Assembly: GCA_903953895.1 (NCBI GenBank)
Contig: CAJBLH010000030.1
Span: 1-64,000, forward strand
Source of the DNA: an uncultured Desulfobacteraceae bacterium
GTDB taxonomy: Bacteria > Desulfobacterota > Desulfobacteria > Desulfobacterales > Desulfatirhabdiaceae
Direction: 5' to 3'
Length of the DNA: 64,000 bases
Positions 9,612-19,700 of the stretch are shown piece by piece; position 1 is the first letter of the stretch, and each line of letters begins with the position of its first letter. Position numbers and translations under genes: made by a program. The notes below the pieces were generated by a model. The model saw nothing but the letters and a program-made list of their open reading frames with translations, had not been told where the DNA came from and ran no database searches.

Positions 9612-10254
9612 ATTCATCAGAATTCCCAACAGTTGCCAAAGCCAGATATCGGATGAGTGTCAGTCCGGCCTCTTCGATAGTGCTGCCAAAGGAAACGACG
9701 CCATCTGCATGGCCTCCCATTGTAAAAATTTTTCGAGATACGACGGATGTGTTCTGAAATAATCTGCAAACAGCATCCGCCATTTCAGGCGATCCATAAT
9801 GAACATCTTCAGGGGTGACCGGAATGCCGAGCGATTCCGCCTGAAGCCATATCTGCGGTGAATGTGCGTGAATCACAGCACTGATATTGAGGTCCAGACG
9901 ATATAGGCTTCCATGGGTCAGGGATTCAGAAGAGGGACGGACCACTCCCTCGGCGACAACTCGGTTGGTTGCCGGATCACAGCCTGTGACAAGGGAATAA
10001 TGCTCAGGAAAAAGCCTGTCCAGCCCGCCGGTTTGCGTACCGCTGATGATAAAGGAGCCTCCATTGCCGGCTGTCAGACGGGTGCTGACATTCCCGAATC
10101 CCAATCCGCCGTAGCGATGCGGGTTCTGCCCGATCAATCCGAGTCTGTAAAGAATCTGTCTCCATGCATTGAGGCTGCCGAACTGTGTTGGCGGCAGCGG
10201 AGCTGCGGGAAAAAACGTCAGGTTGAACTGAACAACGCCTTCCTGCGGCTTCAC
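9610..10254 (-). CDS. Class II aldolase/adducin family protein
   Basis: The 214-residue cytoplasmic protein resembles fuculose-phosphate aldolase and methylthioribulose-phosphate dehydratase relatives. GFGNVSTR is the phosphate-binding region near residue 52. SSES-LTHGSLYR supplies the conserved acid and H, VIHAHSP supplies two zinc histidines, and GGHADGVVSFG provides the third. The true substrate cannot be decided; sugar-phosphate aldolase, decarboxylase and dehydratase members share this fold. The start overlaps the stop of the upstream PA14-like gene by ATGA, so the two are translationally coupled, which is an odd pairing of an exported protein with a cytosolic enzyme. Confidence 0.8.
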   Translation of the reverse strand: MKPQEGVVQFNLTFFPAAPLPPTQFGSLNAWRQILYRLGLIGQNPHRYGGLGFGNVSTRLTAGNGGSFIISGTQTGGLDRLFPEHYSLVTGCDPATNRVVAEGVVRPSSESLTHGSLYRLDLNISAVIHAHSPQIWLQAESLGIPVTPEDVHYGSPEMADAVCRLFQNTSVVSRKIFTMGGHADGVVSFGSTIEEAGLTLIRYLALATVGNSDE

Positions 10255-10904
10255 GGTGTACTCTCGGGCTTTGGAATATGCGCATAGGCTTCAGCCGGAA
10301 TGACGGAAAATTCGGTTTTTCCCGGAAGTTTCCATTGCATCTCGATGGCTGCCGTGCCTTTTCTCTGAAAATATTGGATCAAGATCGGGTACCAGCCGGG
10401 TTTGGGGATATCGATCAGCACCTGGGGCGAGAGACGGTCGGAATGGACATCCGGGTCTGTCAAAATCATTTTTCTGCATATTTCAACCCGAATTCCGTCA
10501 TTTGATAAGGCCAGCATTCCGTATTTTCCGGCCTCGGAAAATTTCAAAAAGCCATTCATCTGAATTCCGATGCCCCGGCTGACGCCAGTGTCGAAGATCA
10601 TGTCTTCTGCACCAAAACGGTGGCTGAGAACCGAGATAGGGCTGCCGATTTTTTCAGACGTCGTTTTTGGGTCCAGAATCGGCATCTGATCGATATGTCT
10701 GAAGTATTTATAAATGTAAATGCTTGAAAGTCCGGGCTTGAGTTCCTTGTCATCAGAGATATCCCTTTCTGCAACCATGCCGCTGATCTCAGCGTCTGGA
10801 AGCGTCTGCGGCTGGGCGTCTGCGGCGTTTCCCATAACCACTCCCGACAGAATCGTCATCATGCTGATCCATAAAATCGACCAGGCTGCTTTTTGAAATT
10901 TCAT
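10251..10904 (-). CDS. Exported PA14-like domain protein
   Basis: The 217-residue product starts with a signal peptide (charged MKFQK, then a hydrophobic stretch and small residues before about residue 31). The mature part resembles a PA14 beta-barrel, with GLSSIYIYKYF, then the core FLKFSEAGKYGMLALSNDGIRVEI (split around the gap) and a final WYPILIQYFQRKG. PA14 domains bind carbohydrates in adhesins and glycosidases. The ATG at 10904 has AAAGGAG nearby; the open frame upstream to 10937 adds no plausible signal. The match is to fold-level motifs only, and no catalytic domain is present. Confidence 0.6.
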   Translation of the reverse strand: MKFQKAAWSILWISMMTILSGVVMGNAADAQPQTLPDAEISGMVAERDISDDKELKPGLSSIYIYKYFRHIDQMPILDPKTTSEKIGSPISVLSHRFGAEDMIFDTGVSRGIGIQMNGFLKFSEAGKYGMLALSNDGIRVEICRKMILTDPDVHSDRLSPQVLIDIPKPGWYPILIQYFQRKGTAAIEMQWKLPGKTEFSVIPAEAYAHIPKPESTP

Positions 10905-11134
10905 GATCTCTCCTTTATTGACGGTATCTGAAATCAACTTTATAAATGCAGATTATCCTTATCATAAATCCGATTGTCTCCACAATCCTTGTTCTGACAG
11001 TAAACGATCACGATTTTTTTCTCAAGGTTCATCCCGTCATTTACCCCTAAAGGCACAAGGGGGTGAGACTTTCATCCGATACATTGGATGTGTGGAATGT
11101 GCAATCCATAAAATTTCAAACAGGAGGACATGTG

Positions 11135-12634
11135 ATGACTATTTTCAGTGAATATCCCCAATACGATGCGATCGGTCTGGCAGAACTGGTCAGAAACAAA
11201 GAAGTTACGCCTGCTGAACTATGTGAAGAAGCGATCCGCAGAATTGAAGCGCTGAATCCAAAAATCAATGCCGTCATTCACCCGATGTACGATATGGCTC
11301 GGAAAGCCCTGGCTCATATCCCTGCTGAAGGTGTATTCGCCGGTGTGCCCTTCCTTCTGAAAGACCTGATCAGCGAATATGCCGGTGTGCCCATGACATG
11401 TGGGTCAAAGGCTTTGAGAAATTACATTCCGGATTCTGATAGTGAGATCGTCAAGAGATATAAAAAAGCGGGACTGGTTGTTCTGGGGAAAACGAACTGC
11501 CCTGAATTCGGGTTGCTGGCATATACCGAACCCGAGCTTCATGGTCCAACCAGGAACCCATGGAATCTGAAACATTCCTCCGGTGGATCGAGCGGTGGCT
11601 CGGCTGCGGCCGTTTCAGCCGGTATGACACCCATCGCATCCGGAGGCGATGGCGGTGGATCTATCCGGATACCTGCTTCAGCCTGCGGATTGTTCGGGTT
11701 GAAACCCTCCCGCGGGAGAACTCCGAGCGGCCCGAATTCCGGTGAAATATGGCAAGGCCTGGTCGCTGAACATGTGATCACCCGATCTGTTCGAGACAGT
11801 GCGGCTGCGTTGGACGTGCTTCAAGGTGCGGACATTGGCGCGCCATATATTATAACTCCCCCGGAAACGCCATATCTTAAGGCGATCGAACATCCTCCCG
11901 GAAAACTCAGAATAGCTTTCAATACCGCCTCTCCAATCAACACCACTGTTCATCCTGAATGCGAAAAGGCTGTTTATGAAACGGCAACGCTTTTGCTCCG
12001 CTTGGGCCATGACGTGGAAGAAGACCGTCCGGAAATAGATGGGATAAAATTGGCGAAATGCTATTTCACCCTCTATTTTGGTGAAGTTGCCGCAGAGATC
12101 AAACAGATTGAATCGATGACGGGAAAGCCACTGAAGCCTTCTGATATCGAACCCGTTACCTGGACCCTCGGGCTGCTGGGAAGAACGATTTCTGCGGGAG
12201 ATTTTGTTTTTGCCAAGCGGTATTGGAATGATGCTGCAAGAGCGATGGGAAGATTCCATCAGAAATATGACCTGTACATGACGCCCACTGTTGCATCTCC
12301 ACCTCCCAAAATCGGCGAACTCAAACCAAAACCGATTGAACGGTCATTGCTGAAAGCCATCAATTCTCTTGGGTGCGGAAAGCTTCTGGTCTGGTCGGGA
12401 TTGTCGGATAAGCTGTCTGTAGAAAGTATGGCAAAGTTTCCATTCACTCAGATAGCCAATTTTACCGGACAACCGGCCATGACGGTTCCTTTGCATTGGA
12501 CGGCCGGCAACTTGCCGATGGGTGTTCAATTCATCGCTCCGTTTGGCGATGAAGTCACATTGTTCAAACTGGCATCCCAACTGGAAAAAGCCAATCCGTG
12601 GTTTGACAAAATCCCGTCTATTGCAGTTTTGTAG
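11135..12634 (+). CDS. Amidase (amidase signature family)
   Basis: The 499-residue hydrolase of the amidase signature family hydrolyses carboxamides. The Ser-cisSer-Lys triad is visible: K76 in LLKDLI, cis-Ser S152 in SSGGSSGGS, and nucleophile S176 in [10 protein letters not shown]. The length fits monofunctional amidases rather than GatA, and no gatC or gatB is nearby, so a role in tRNA amidation is unlikely. The ATG at 11135 follows CAGGAGGA (11121-11128); the frame is open 72 bases further upstream without similarity. It is divergent from the PA14-like gene. The substrate is unknown. Confidence 0.88.
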   Translation: MTIFSEYPQYDAIGLAELVRNKEVTPAELCEEAIRRIEALNPKINAVIHPMYDMARKALAHIPAEGVFAGVPFLLKDLISEYAGVPMTCGSKALRNYIPDSDSEIVKRYKKAGLVVLGKTNCPEFGLLAYTEPELHGPTRNPWNLKHSSGGSSGGSAAAVSAGMTPIASGGDGGGSIRIPASACGLFGLKPSRGRTPSGPNSGEIWQGLVAEHVITRSVRDSAAALDVLQGADIGAPYIITPPETPYLKAIEHPPGKLRIAFNTASPINTTVHPECEKAVYETATLLLRLGHDVEEDRPEIDGIKLAKCYFTLYFGEVAAEIKQIESMTGKPLKPSDIEPVTWTLGLLGRTISAGDFVFAKRYWNDAARAMGRFHQKYDLYMTPTVASPPPKIGELKPKPIERSLLKAINSLGCGKLLVWSGLSDKLSVESMAKFPFTQIANFTGQPAMTVPLHWTAGNLPMGVQFIAPFGDEVTLFKLASQLEKANPWFDKIPSIAVL

Positions 12635-12722
12635 CGGGATAGCATATATTTAGTACGAAATCGGATGGTTATTGATAACTTCAGGAGACATCCGCTTTTT
12701 GCATCACCTTTTCGTCTTTCAT

Positions 12723-12750
12723 TTGACATTAATACATGAACTGTTAATAT
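12723..12750 (+). promoter_or_regulatory. Promoter of the 3-hydroxyacyl-CoA dehydrogenase gene
   Basis: TTGACA (12723-12728), 16 bases, then TAATAT (12745-12750), about 105 bases upstream of the dehydrogenase start in an AT-rich gap. Confidence 0.5.
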
Positions 12751-12854
12751 GTTAATAATTTTTAAAGACGAGCGGCGATCCGCCTCAACGGTAGCCGTCA
12801 GCGCCTATCCATACTGATATTTTTTTAAATAACAGAATTTTAAGGAGGAATCAA

Positions 12855-13979
12855 ATGAAGGAAGTCAAGACAGTTGGTATCATCGGTTTTGGCGTGATGG
12901 GGGCCGCCATTGGCCTCAACGCTGCAACAAACGGGTACAACGTTGTATTTAAGGAACTCAACGACGATCTGGTTATGTCCATGTACGACAAGTTTGTGCT
13001 GAAGGCGCTTGCCAAAAGGGTGTCGCAGGGCAAGATGTCTCAGGCGGACATGGATAAAATCTGCGGAATGATCCGCGGTACCGCCAACTTCGAAGAATTG
13101 GCGGTGTGTGATCTGGTCATCGAGGCGGCAATTGAAAAAATGGATTTAAAGATTCAACTTTTCGCAGAGCTGGCTAAGGTAGTGCCCAAGGATACCATTA
13201 TCGTGAGCAACACATCGACATTTCTTATCGAGAAACTCATGGAAGCAGTGGATAATCCGGAACGGACCGCCGGCCTGCACTATTTTTTCCCGGCCAACGT
13301 CAACCGTCTGGTTGAAGTGATCCGCCAAAAAAAGACCAGTGACGACACATACAATGCGCTCATGGCGTTTTCAAAACAGAATAAAAAGGTTCCGATTACA
13401 GTGATGGATTTTCCGGGATTTGCCATCAATCCAATCTTTATCACCAGCTATCTGGTCCTCGACTCTTTTCTGGGCGCCAAATACAATGTAGCCACGCTCG
13501 AAAATATCTCCCAAAAAGTTCTGGGCGTCAAATACGGCATCATGTGGGTACAAAGCGGATCAGGTCTGGGCACCGCCTACCATGCCGGTGTTTCCATGGT
13601 CAATTACCTGTCAGAATCGGATATCGGATTCCCGCCTGTTCCTGAACAGTTAAAATCATCTTTCGAGAGTGGAAAGACGTGGGACCTGAACGACGGTCCC
13701 ATTCTGGAAGATCCGGCTGCGCGCAGCGCCGTGGGCGATCTGTTATTGGGCTCCATATTCTGCATCTCGGCCCACCTGATCGAAAAAGGTGTCGTGTCGG
13801 TCAAAGACCTGGAACTGGGAGTCTGTACGTCTCTGGCATGGCCCAAAGGACCATTCACAATGATGAATGAAATGGGATGGGATGAAACCCAAAGACTGGT
13901 GAAAACGGCGGTGGATGCCGGCAATTTCAAGATGCCCACCAGATTCAAATCCGGCGATGCAACCCCCTGGGAACTGTAA
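12855..13979 (+). CDS. 3-hydroxyacyl-CoA dehydrogenase family protein
   Basis: This NAD-dependent dehydrogenase oxidises a 3-hydroxyacyl-CoA, as in beta-oxidation. The Rossmann motif GFGVMG lies at 11-16. NTSTFLIEKL corresponds to the substrate-binding NTSS region. The catalytic His-Glu pair is H142 (GLHYFFP) and E154 (RLVEVI), twelve residues apart as in the family. At 374 residues it is about 90 longer than a single-domain HbdA, with the extra length in the C-terminal half. AAGGAGGA precedes the ATG. It stands alone, with its own promoter and a downstream stem-loop, so the pathway is unclear. Confidence 0.88.
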   Translation: MKEVKTVGIIGFGVMGAAIGLNAATNGYNVVFKELNDDLVMSMYDKFVLKALAKRVSQGKMSQADMDKICGMIRGTANFEELAVCDLVIEAAIEKMDLKIQLFAELAKVVPKDTIIVSNTSTFLIEKLMEAVDNPERTAGLHYFFPANVNRLVEVIRQKKTSDDTYNALMAFSKQNKKVPITVMDFPGFAINPIFITSYLVLDSFLGAKYNVATLENISQKVLGVKYGIMWVQSGSGLGTAYHAGVSMVNYLSESDIGFPPVPEQLKSSFESGKTWDLNDGPILEDPAARSAVGDLLLGSIFCISAHLIEKGVVSVKDLELGVCTSLAWPKGPFTMMNEMGWDETQRLVKTAVDAGNFKMPTRFKSGDATPWEL

Positions 13980-13995
13980 TTTTCTGGATTTAAAA

Positions 13996-14029
13996 GACTT
14001 TCGGGTCATATAATAACGGCCCGAAAGTC
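13996..14029 (+). terminator. Stem-loop after the dehydrogenase gene
   Basis: Perfect 10-base arms GACTTTCGGG and CCCGAAAGTC with a 14-base loop, starting 17 bases after the stop. Only a weak T-tract (AATTTG) follows, so this is a probable terminator rather than a certain one. Confidence 0.55.
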
Positions 14030-14233
14030 AATTTGTCGCCTGCCTGCCTGATCAAATCACCCATCACCATATCCACAATTCTCCCGTTCCGATGCGGTTT
14101 GATCGGTTATCCGCTTAAACTCAACGCATTGTTGTCTTGACAGATGAGCCACCCTTCAATGCCAAAGGGCGAAGCGCAACGCAGATTATGAATTTTCGAA
14201 GAAACCATCGAATTGAAACAGGGTTAGATCACT

Positions 14234-14686
14234 ATGTCTGATGGCGGATACAAGAATGATATGAGCATTGATGAGCGGGTGTTGATGGCGATTGTGAGAT
14301 TGGCCGAACGCTTTAAAAAAGAATCCGCTTTATATTTGCGGGAATACAATATTACATTTCCTCAGTACAACGTTCTCAGGGTGTTGGATACATCCAGAGA
14401 CGGGCAGAATACGATGAAGAATGTCAACCGGATCATGTTGATTTCAAGCGCAAACATGACCGGGATCACGCAGCGGTTGGAGAAAGACGGATTCATCAAA
14501 AGAAAGAACGCTCCGGAAGATGATCGCTTGAAATATCTGGAAATCACGCCAAAAGGAAGACAGGCGGTGAAGAATATTTCGGATAAAAAAGAGCAGGTTG
14601 TAAGAAATTATTTCCTGAGATATTCCGAGGAAAAAAAAGCTGAGATACTGGCGATATTAAAGGAAATTCTTAATCAGAAAACATAA
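14234..14686 (+). CDS. MarR family transcriptional regulator
   Basis: The 150-residue protein has the winged-helix layout of MarR: a dimerisation helix, recognition-helix region LISSANMTGITQRLEKDGFI, then the wing (RKNAPEDDRLKYLEITPKG), then a C-terminal dimerisation helix. The tail of the motif DDRLKYLEITPKGR is highly typical. It is encoded 140 bases upstream of brxE on the same strand, so it could govern the defence island. It could equally belong to the metabolic genes before it. No clear palindromic operator was found in the flanking gaps. Confidence 0.85.
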   Translation: MSDGGYKNDMSIDERVLMAIVRLAERFKKESALYLREYNITFPQYNVLRVLDTSRDGQNTMKNVNRIMLISSANMTGITQRLEKDGFIKRKNAPEDDRLKYLEITPKGRQAVKNISDKKEQVVRNYFLRYSEEKKAEILAILKEILNQKT

Positions 14687-14826
14687 CACCTTTTATTTTA
14701 AACTTATTTCTGTAGCAATATCGTCCAGGATTTGGTAGTGATCATCAATTCGGAAGCAAGATTTGTTTTGGCAGCTCAAAAAAAACGAGGTGTTTGCACG
14801 TCTGATTGATCAACGTGGGGGGCTTC

Positions 14827-15327
14827 ATGAAAAAAATGATATCATCGGACTTCCTCTTCTTGCGGTTGCTGGTCGGCTACCTCGGTGAAAAACCCCAGTT
14901 CAACTGGTGGCCAACGACATTCATCGGCGCGTCATCGAACCTCTTTCTCTCGCCCATTTTCCCCAGAACAACCTTTTTATCTCAATATCACGGCATTCTG
15001 GAAGCCGCCCGCAGGCTTCACGACGAGCGGATCGGTGTCGGGAGCGTTTTTCATCTTTTCCGACTTCCGGAAGTGCGTGAGCAGGAACTTCACGGCATGC
15101 TCAGCCATGGCGGACATTCGTTTTCGATGGAATCCATTGCAGGCAGGGACGCAGCGATTGCAGCACTTCAAAAGATCGCCGATGGCCACACTTCAGCAAG
15201 CGAGGGGCCTGTGAAGCTCGGCTGCGCCCAGGATATCCTGTCGCCCAACGGCATTCGCGATATTTCCCGAAGCTATACGGCCGCGTTTACCCAGGGGGTA
15301 AAATGCTACCCCTATTTCGCATCATGA
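14827..15327 (+). CDS. brxE: BREX protein BrxE
   Basis: This 166-residue protein matches the BrxE family, known only as a small accessory protein of some BREX phage-defence systems with no established activity. It is identified by its position directly before brxA and by its sequence style (N-terminal LRLLVGYLGEK, later HGILEAARRLHDERIGVGSV). The ATG at 14827 follows GTGGGGGGC. Its end overlaps brxA, and the run brxE-brxA-brxB is tightly packed. In published classification brxE marks type 6 systems, but this locus has pglZ followed by brxL as in type 1 and lacks brxD and brxHI. Confidence 0.75.
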   Translation: MKKMISSDFLFLRLLVGYLGEKPQFNWWPTTFIGASSNLFLSPIFPRTTFLSQYHGILEAARRLHDERIGVGSVFHLFRLPEVREQELHGMLSHGGHSFSMESIAGRDAAIAALQKIADGHTSASEGPVKLGCAQDILSPNGIRDISRSYTAAFTQGVKCYPYFAS

Positions 15328-16118
15328 TGCAGCAACCTGACCAGATATATAATGTCAACCTGTCCGCGGGTCTGGGGCTTCTGAACGAAACCCACAGGTT
15401 GCTCGATCTCTGGGAACCCGGGATGAGTCCATCGGCTTTGTATGGGGCGGCATTGGCGTCTGGCCGCTTCCCGACCATCACCGCCCGGCGGCTGTCGAAC
15501 ATTGTAAAGATGTGCTTTGCGCCCCGTTATCTGGTGAACGACGGCAACCCGGCGCTGCATTTGAAGAACTTGAAGAACCGGATACCACCCCATGAAACGA
15601 ACCAGTTCTTTATGTTGTTTACCTGCCGTGCCAACGCTATTTTGAACGACTTTGTCCGGGAGATATATTGGGAACGGTATGCAGGCGGGTTTGCCGAAAT
15701 CAGCAATCTCGATGCGGAAAATTTCGTTCGGCGGGCAATCGATGACGGTAAAACGCAAAAACGGTGGGCGGAGAAAACCATCAAAAATGCCGCCGGTTAC
15801 CTGACGGGTTGCTGCGCCGACTATGGCCTTCTGGAAAAGGGCCGCAAACCAGTCCGCCGGATTCTGCCTTTTCGCATCTCCCCTTCCCTGGCAGTCTATC
15901 TTGCCTACGACCTGCACGGTGCGGGCCTGGGTGACAACGCTGTGTTAAGCCATCCGGACTGGCGGTTATTCGGCCTTGCCGTTGATGATGTCCGCGAAGA
16001 ATTGAAGCGCCTGGCGCGCAAAGGGTATTTCATCCTGCAGTCTGCAGGAGACGTTACCCGGATCAGTTGGAAATACAAAACCATGGAGGAACTCTGTGAT
16101 GTCCTTGCTGAAGGCTGA
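15303..16118 (+). CDS. brxA: BREX protein BrxA (DUF1819)
   Basis: BrxA is a small helical DNA-binding protein required in several BREX systems. The 271-residue product has the DUF1819 pattern: YNVNLSAGLGLLNETHRLLDLW near the start, a central KNRIPPHETNQF and the late LSHPDWRLFGL. It overlaps brxE by 25 bases and brxB by about 20. An AGGGGG site precedes the ATG at 15303; an ATG at 15324, which overlaps the brxE stop as ATGA, is the alternative start, giving 264 residues. Confidence 0.88.
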   Translation: MLPLFRIMMQQPDQIYNVNLSAGLGLLNETHRLLDLWEPGMSPSALYGAALASGRFPTITARRLSNIVKMCFAPRYLVNDGNPALHLKNLKNRIPPHETNQFFMLFTCRANAILNDFVREIYWERYAGGFAEISNLDAENFVRRAIDDGKTQKRWAEKTIKNAAGYLTGCCADYGLLEKGRKPVRRILPFRISPSLAVYLAYDLHGAGLGDNAVLSHPDWRLFGLAVDDVREELKRLARKGYFILQSAGDVTRISWKYKTMEELCDVLAEG

Positions 16119-16674
16119 TTTCGATGAATTGCGGGAGCGTATCCGTCATGGGCGGGAGCTGGGTCATGCCGGTTTCGAGCCGATCTACTATCTGATATTC
16201 GATCCGGCGGATATCATCGAGGTGAAACGGCTGACACCGGCATGGATCGCCAGGCTTCGCAATGAAGGGTGGGATGTATCCGTATTCTCGATTGCGGAAG
16301 CGATAGAAGATATTCTGTCCATCGACCCGCGTCGTCCGCTCTGGCATATCGCCCAGAAGAAGGCGCCCCATGACTGGGAAAAGACCAATCAGGCGCTGGC
16401 CAATGCCTTGATCACCAACGGGGCGTTGCAACAGCGGCTCGAATCGGCTATTTCCGCCCTGGAAGGCAGCCAAAACGGCCTGGTGCTGGTGATCGATCTG
16501 GAGGCCCTGCATCCCTACATGCGCATTGGCGCCATCGAAAGCAGTCTTCAGAGTAAATTTCATGTGCCGACCGTCTTCCTTTATCCCGGCACCCGCACCG
16601 GCAAAACCCGTCTTAAGTTCCTGGGGTTTTACCCGGAAGATGGAAACTATCGCTCCGTTCACGTTGGCGGCTAA
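16099..16674 (+). CDS. brxB: BREX protein BrxB (DUF1788)
   Basis: BrxB is a core type 1 BREX component that in studied systems associates with PglZ. The 191-residue protein shows the DUF1788 features: FEPIYYLIFDPADIIEVK near residue 30, the central WDVSVFSIAEAI, then LVLVIDLEALHPYMRIGAIE and a final FLGFYPEDGNYRSVHVGG. GGAGGA (16085-16090) serves the ATG at 16099; a GTG one codon earlier is possible. A hairpin of heptamer repeats follows before brxC. Confidence 0.9.
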   Translation: MSLLKADFDELRERIRHGRELGHAGFEPIYYLIFDPADIIEVKRLTPAWIARLRNEGWDVSVFSIAEAIEDILSIDPRRPLWHIAQKKAPHDWEKTNQALANALITNGALQQRLESAISALEGSQNGLVLVIDLEALHPYMRIGAIESSLQSKFHVPTVFLYPGTRTGKTRLKFLGFYPEDGNYRSVHVGG

Positions 16675-16689
16675 TGCTGTCGGAATGCA

Positions 16690-16753
16690 GTATGCAGTAG
16701 GCAGTAGGCAGATGGCAGTAAAAACTGCATACTATCTACTGCCTACTGCATAC
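16690..16753. repeat. Long hairpin made of GCAGTAG heptamers between brxB and brxC
   Basis: The left arm (16690-16719) and right arm (16724-16753) pair over 18 consecutive bases beginning GTATGCAGTAGGC, then partly to the A-rich loop. Each arm is built of tandem GCAGTAG-like heptamers. It lies in the 114-base gap between brxB and brxC and could attenuate transcription or adjust the ratio of BrxB to BrxC. No T-run follows, so it is not a plain terminator. Confidence 0.75.
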
Positions 16754-16788
16754 TTCCTAAATTGACATGACCCCAAAGGGAGTCTGAT

Positions 16789-19700
16789 ATGACCATCCGT
16801 ACATTGTTCGATCCGAATAAGAATATCCAGCGCCCCATCGAAAAAGTCATCACTTACGGTGCATCCCAGGAACACCGACTCAAATCGGAGATCAGCGAGT
16901 ATGTCGTAACCGACAGCATTGAAACCCAGTTCCACAAGCTCCTCGACAAGATGCAGCAGGCCATGGAGGCCGGTGGCGAAAACGAGGTCGGGGTCTGGGT
17001 ATCCGGCTTTTACGGCTCGGGCAAAAGCTCTTTCACCAAATATCTGGGTCTTTCTTTCGATGGCGTCAGTTTCATAGACGGCACCCCATTTATTCAACAC
17101 CTGCGGGACCGTCTGCACGACATCCGGGTCAAGTCTTTGCTGACAGCAGTATCCAACCGTTTTCCGGCGGCCGTTGTCATGCTCGACCTTGCCAGTGAAA
17201 TGCTTGCTGGCGCCACCATGGAAGATGTATCCACGGTGCTGTACTATAAAGTGCTTCAGTGGGCCGGTTATTCCCGCAATCTGAAAGTTGCCGCCCTGGA
17301 ACGGCGGATTGAATCGGACGGCCGCCGGGATGAATTCACCGGCAACCTGGCCGCTCTCTTTCCGGGAGTGTCATGGAAAGACATCCAGAATGACCCCCTT
17401 GCCGTTGACGGCCTCATCCCTCAGATCGCCCATGACATGTATCCGGCCCTTTTTCCCACGAACACATCGTTCACATCGAGTACGGACGGCTTCTTCCAGT
17501 TCGAAGTCCAGCGGGTCGAGGAAATGCTGGATATGGTCCGCCGGAAAAGTGGCCGGGAGCATATTCTCTTTGTCATCGACGAGGTCGGGCAGTATCTGGG
17601 ATCGCGGGACAATCTGATCCTGAACCTGGACGGTCTGGCAAAAAACCTCAAGCGCATCGGTGACGGCAAGGTCTGGATCATCGTAACCGCCCAGCAGACC
17701 CTGACCGAAGACGACCCGCGCGCTTCGCTCAATTCCCCCCAGCTTTTCAAACTGAAAGACCGCTTCCCGATTCAGGTGGATCTGGAATCCAGCGACATCA
17801 GGGAAATCTGCACGCGGCGTCTTCTTGGCAAATCGCCGGCCGGCGCCGACGAACTGGGCAGGCTCTTCGATGCCCAGGGTCAGGGGCTGCGCCACAACAC
17901 CAAACTGCAGGATGCCAAATACTACGACGCCGACTTCAGCAAAGAGACGTTCATCGACCTCTACCCCTTCCTGCCGGCCCACTTCGATATTCTGCTGCAT
18001 CTTCTGGGAGCGCTGGCGAAATCTACCGGCGGCATTGGCCTGCGTTCGGCCATCAAGGTGATTCAGGATATCCTTGTGGAAGGCGGGGACGGAAAAAGCC
18101 CCATGGCCGATCAGCCGGTCGGCTGGCTGGCAACCACCGTTACCCTGTATGATTCTCTCGATAAGGATATCCGCAGAGCGTTTCCATCGATCCATCAAGC
18201 CGTGCAAAAGGCGTTCATCCGCTGCCCCGATTCGCCCATCCATCAGGACATCGCCAAATCCGTGGCCATCCTGCAGATTCTCGGGAATATGCCGGTGACG
18301 CTCCAGAACCTGACCAGCCTGATCCATCCGGCAGTGGATGCCCCTTCCCGATCGGAAGAAGTTCGCAATGCCGTCGAATTTCTTTTGAATGATCCGCTTG
18401 TTCCACTGGGGAGCAAAGATGGCCAGCTCTGTTTTCTCAGCGAAAAACTGCGGGATATCGAGCAGGAGCGGGGAAATATCCCGGTCCGAACCCTTGAGGG
18501 CCTCCGCATCTTCAACGAGGCGTTGCGGGAGACATTCAGCCCGCTTCCCTCGGCACGGGTCATGAGCACGCTGGTGGCCACCTCCGGCCTGAAGGTGCGC
18601 AGCGGCTCTCAGGAGTCGAGTCTGGCCGGTGAGCGCGAGACGATCCAGACCCTGGTCGAGATGGTGGAACCTGCGGATTTCGATACCGTCGCCACCCGGA
18701 TCGTCGAAGAGTCCCGCCAGCGCCCGGCACAGAGTACCCTCTTTCTGCTCGGACGAAACAGCGCCGACACCGATGCCGTGGTCGGCGAAATCTATCGCAG
18801 CCAACGGATTGCCCAGTTGCACCGGACCGACCCCGACCAGGAGGTAAAGGACTATTGCGCCAGCCAGATGGACCGGGCGACGCTGCTGGGACAGCAGCTT
18901 CAGCAGCAGGTGAAGCGAAACCTGGCGCCCGGCTTGTTCATATTCCGCGGACAGGCCACGGCCGTGACCGGTCTCGGCCAGGATGTACTCGAAGCCGCCA
19001 AAAAGGTGATGGCGGATGTGGCGGATCAGGTTTTCGATCGTTACGGCGAAGCGCCGGTCCGGGCTGAAACATCGCTTGCCGAACAGTTGCTGAAAGCAGC
19101 CGGCACCCATCTTGCCTCGGTTACCGCCAAGATGGACCCGCTGGGTCTGGTGCAGACCGTCGGCGGAACGCCCACGATCCATACCGCACACAAGGCATTG
19201 GTCAGTATCCGCGACTTCATCAACCAGAGCGGCTCTGTCGAAGGCAGGCGGCTGCTGGATAAATTCAGCGAGGCGCCCTTCGGCTGGTCTCAGGACACCC
19301 TGCGTTATCTCTGCGCTGCCATGCTGGTGGCGGGTGAAATCAAGCTGAAGGTTTCGGGCCGCGAAGTCACCGCCGCCGGCCAGCAGGCCATCGATGCCCT
19401 AAAAACCAACAACAGCTTCAAGCCCATCGGCGTAACCCTGCGAGACGAGCGCCCCCCCATTGAAATGCTTGCCCGGGCGGCCGAGCGTTTGACCGAACTG
19501 CTGGGTGAACCCATCATCCCGCTCGAGCAGGACATCAGCAAGGCAGCCGTCAAGTTTTTCCCCCGGTTTCAGACCGACTATGCCCCGTTGGCCGAAAAGC
19601 TGAAAGCCTTTGGCGTTGCCGGCGATGACCGGCTGAGAAGTGTTACCCAGAATATTGCCGATCTTCTCTTTACCGACGCATCCGATGCCCCGCAGCGACT

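Noticed and set aside
16690-16753. The heptamer repeats as a CRISPR array
   Set aside because: Units are only 7 bases, with no spacers, and no cas genes are present.
17371-19191. A 606-codon open frame opposite brxC
   Set aside because: Long antisense frames are expected in GC-rich genes; the translation is composition-biased and resembles no family.
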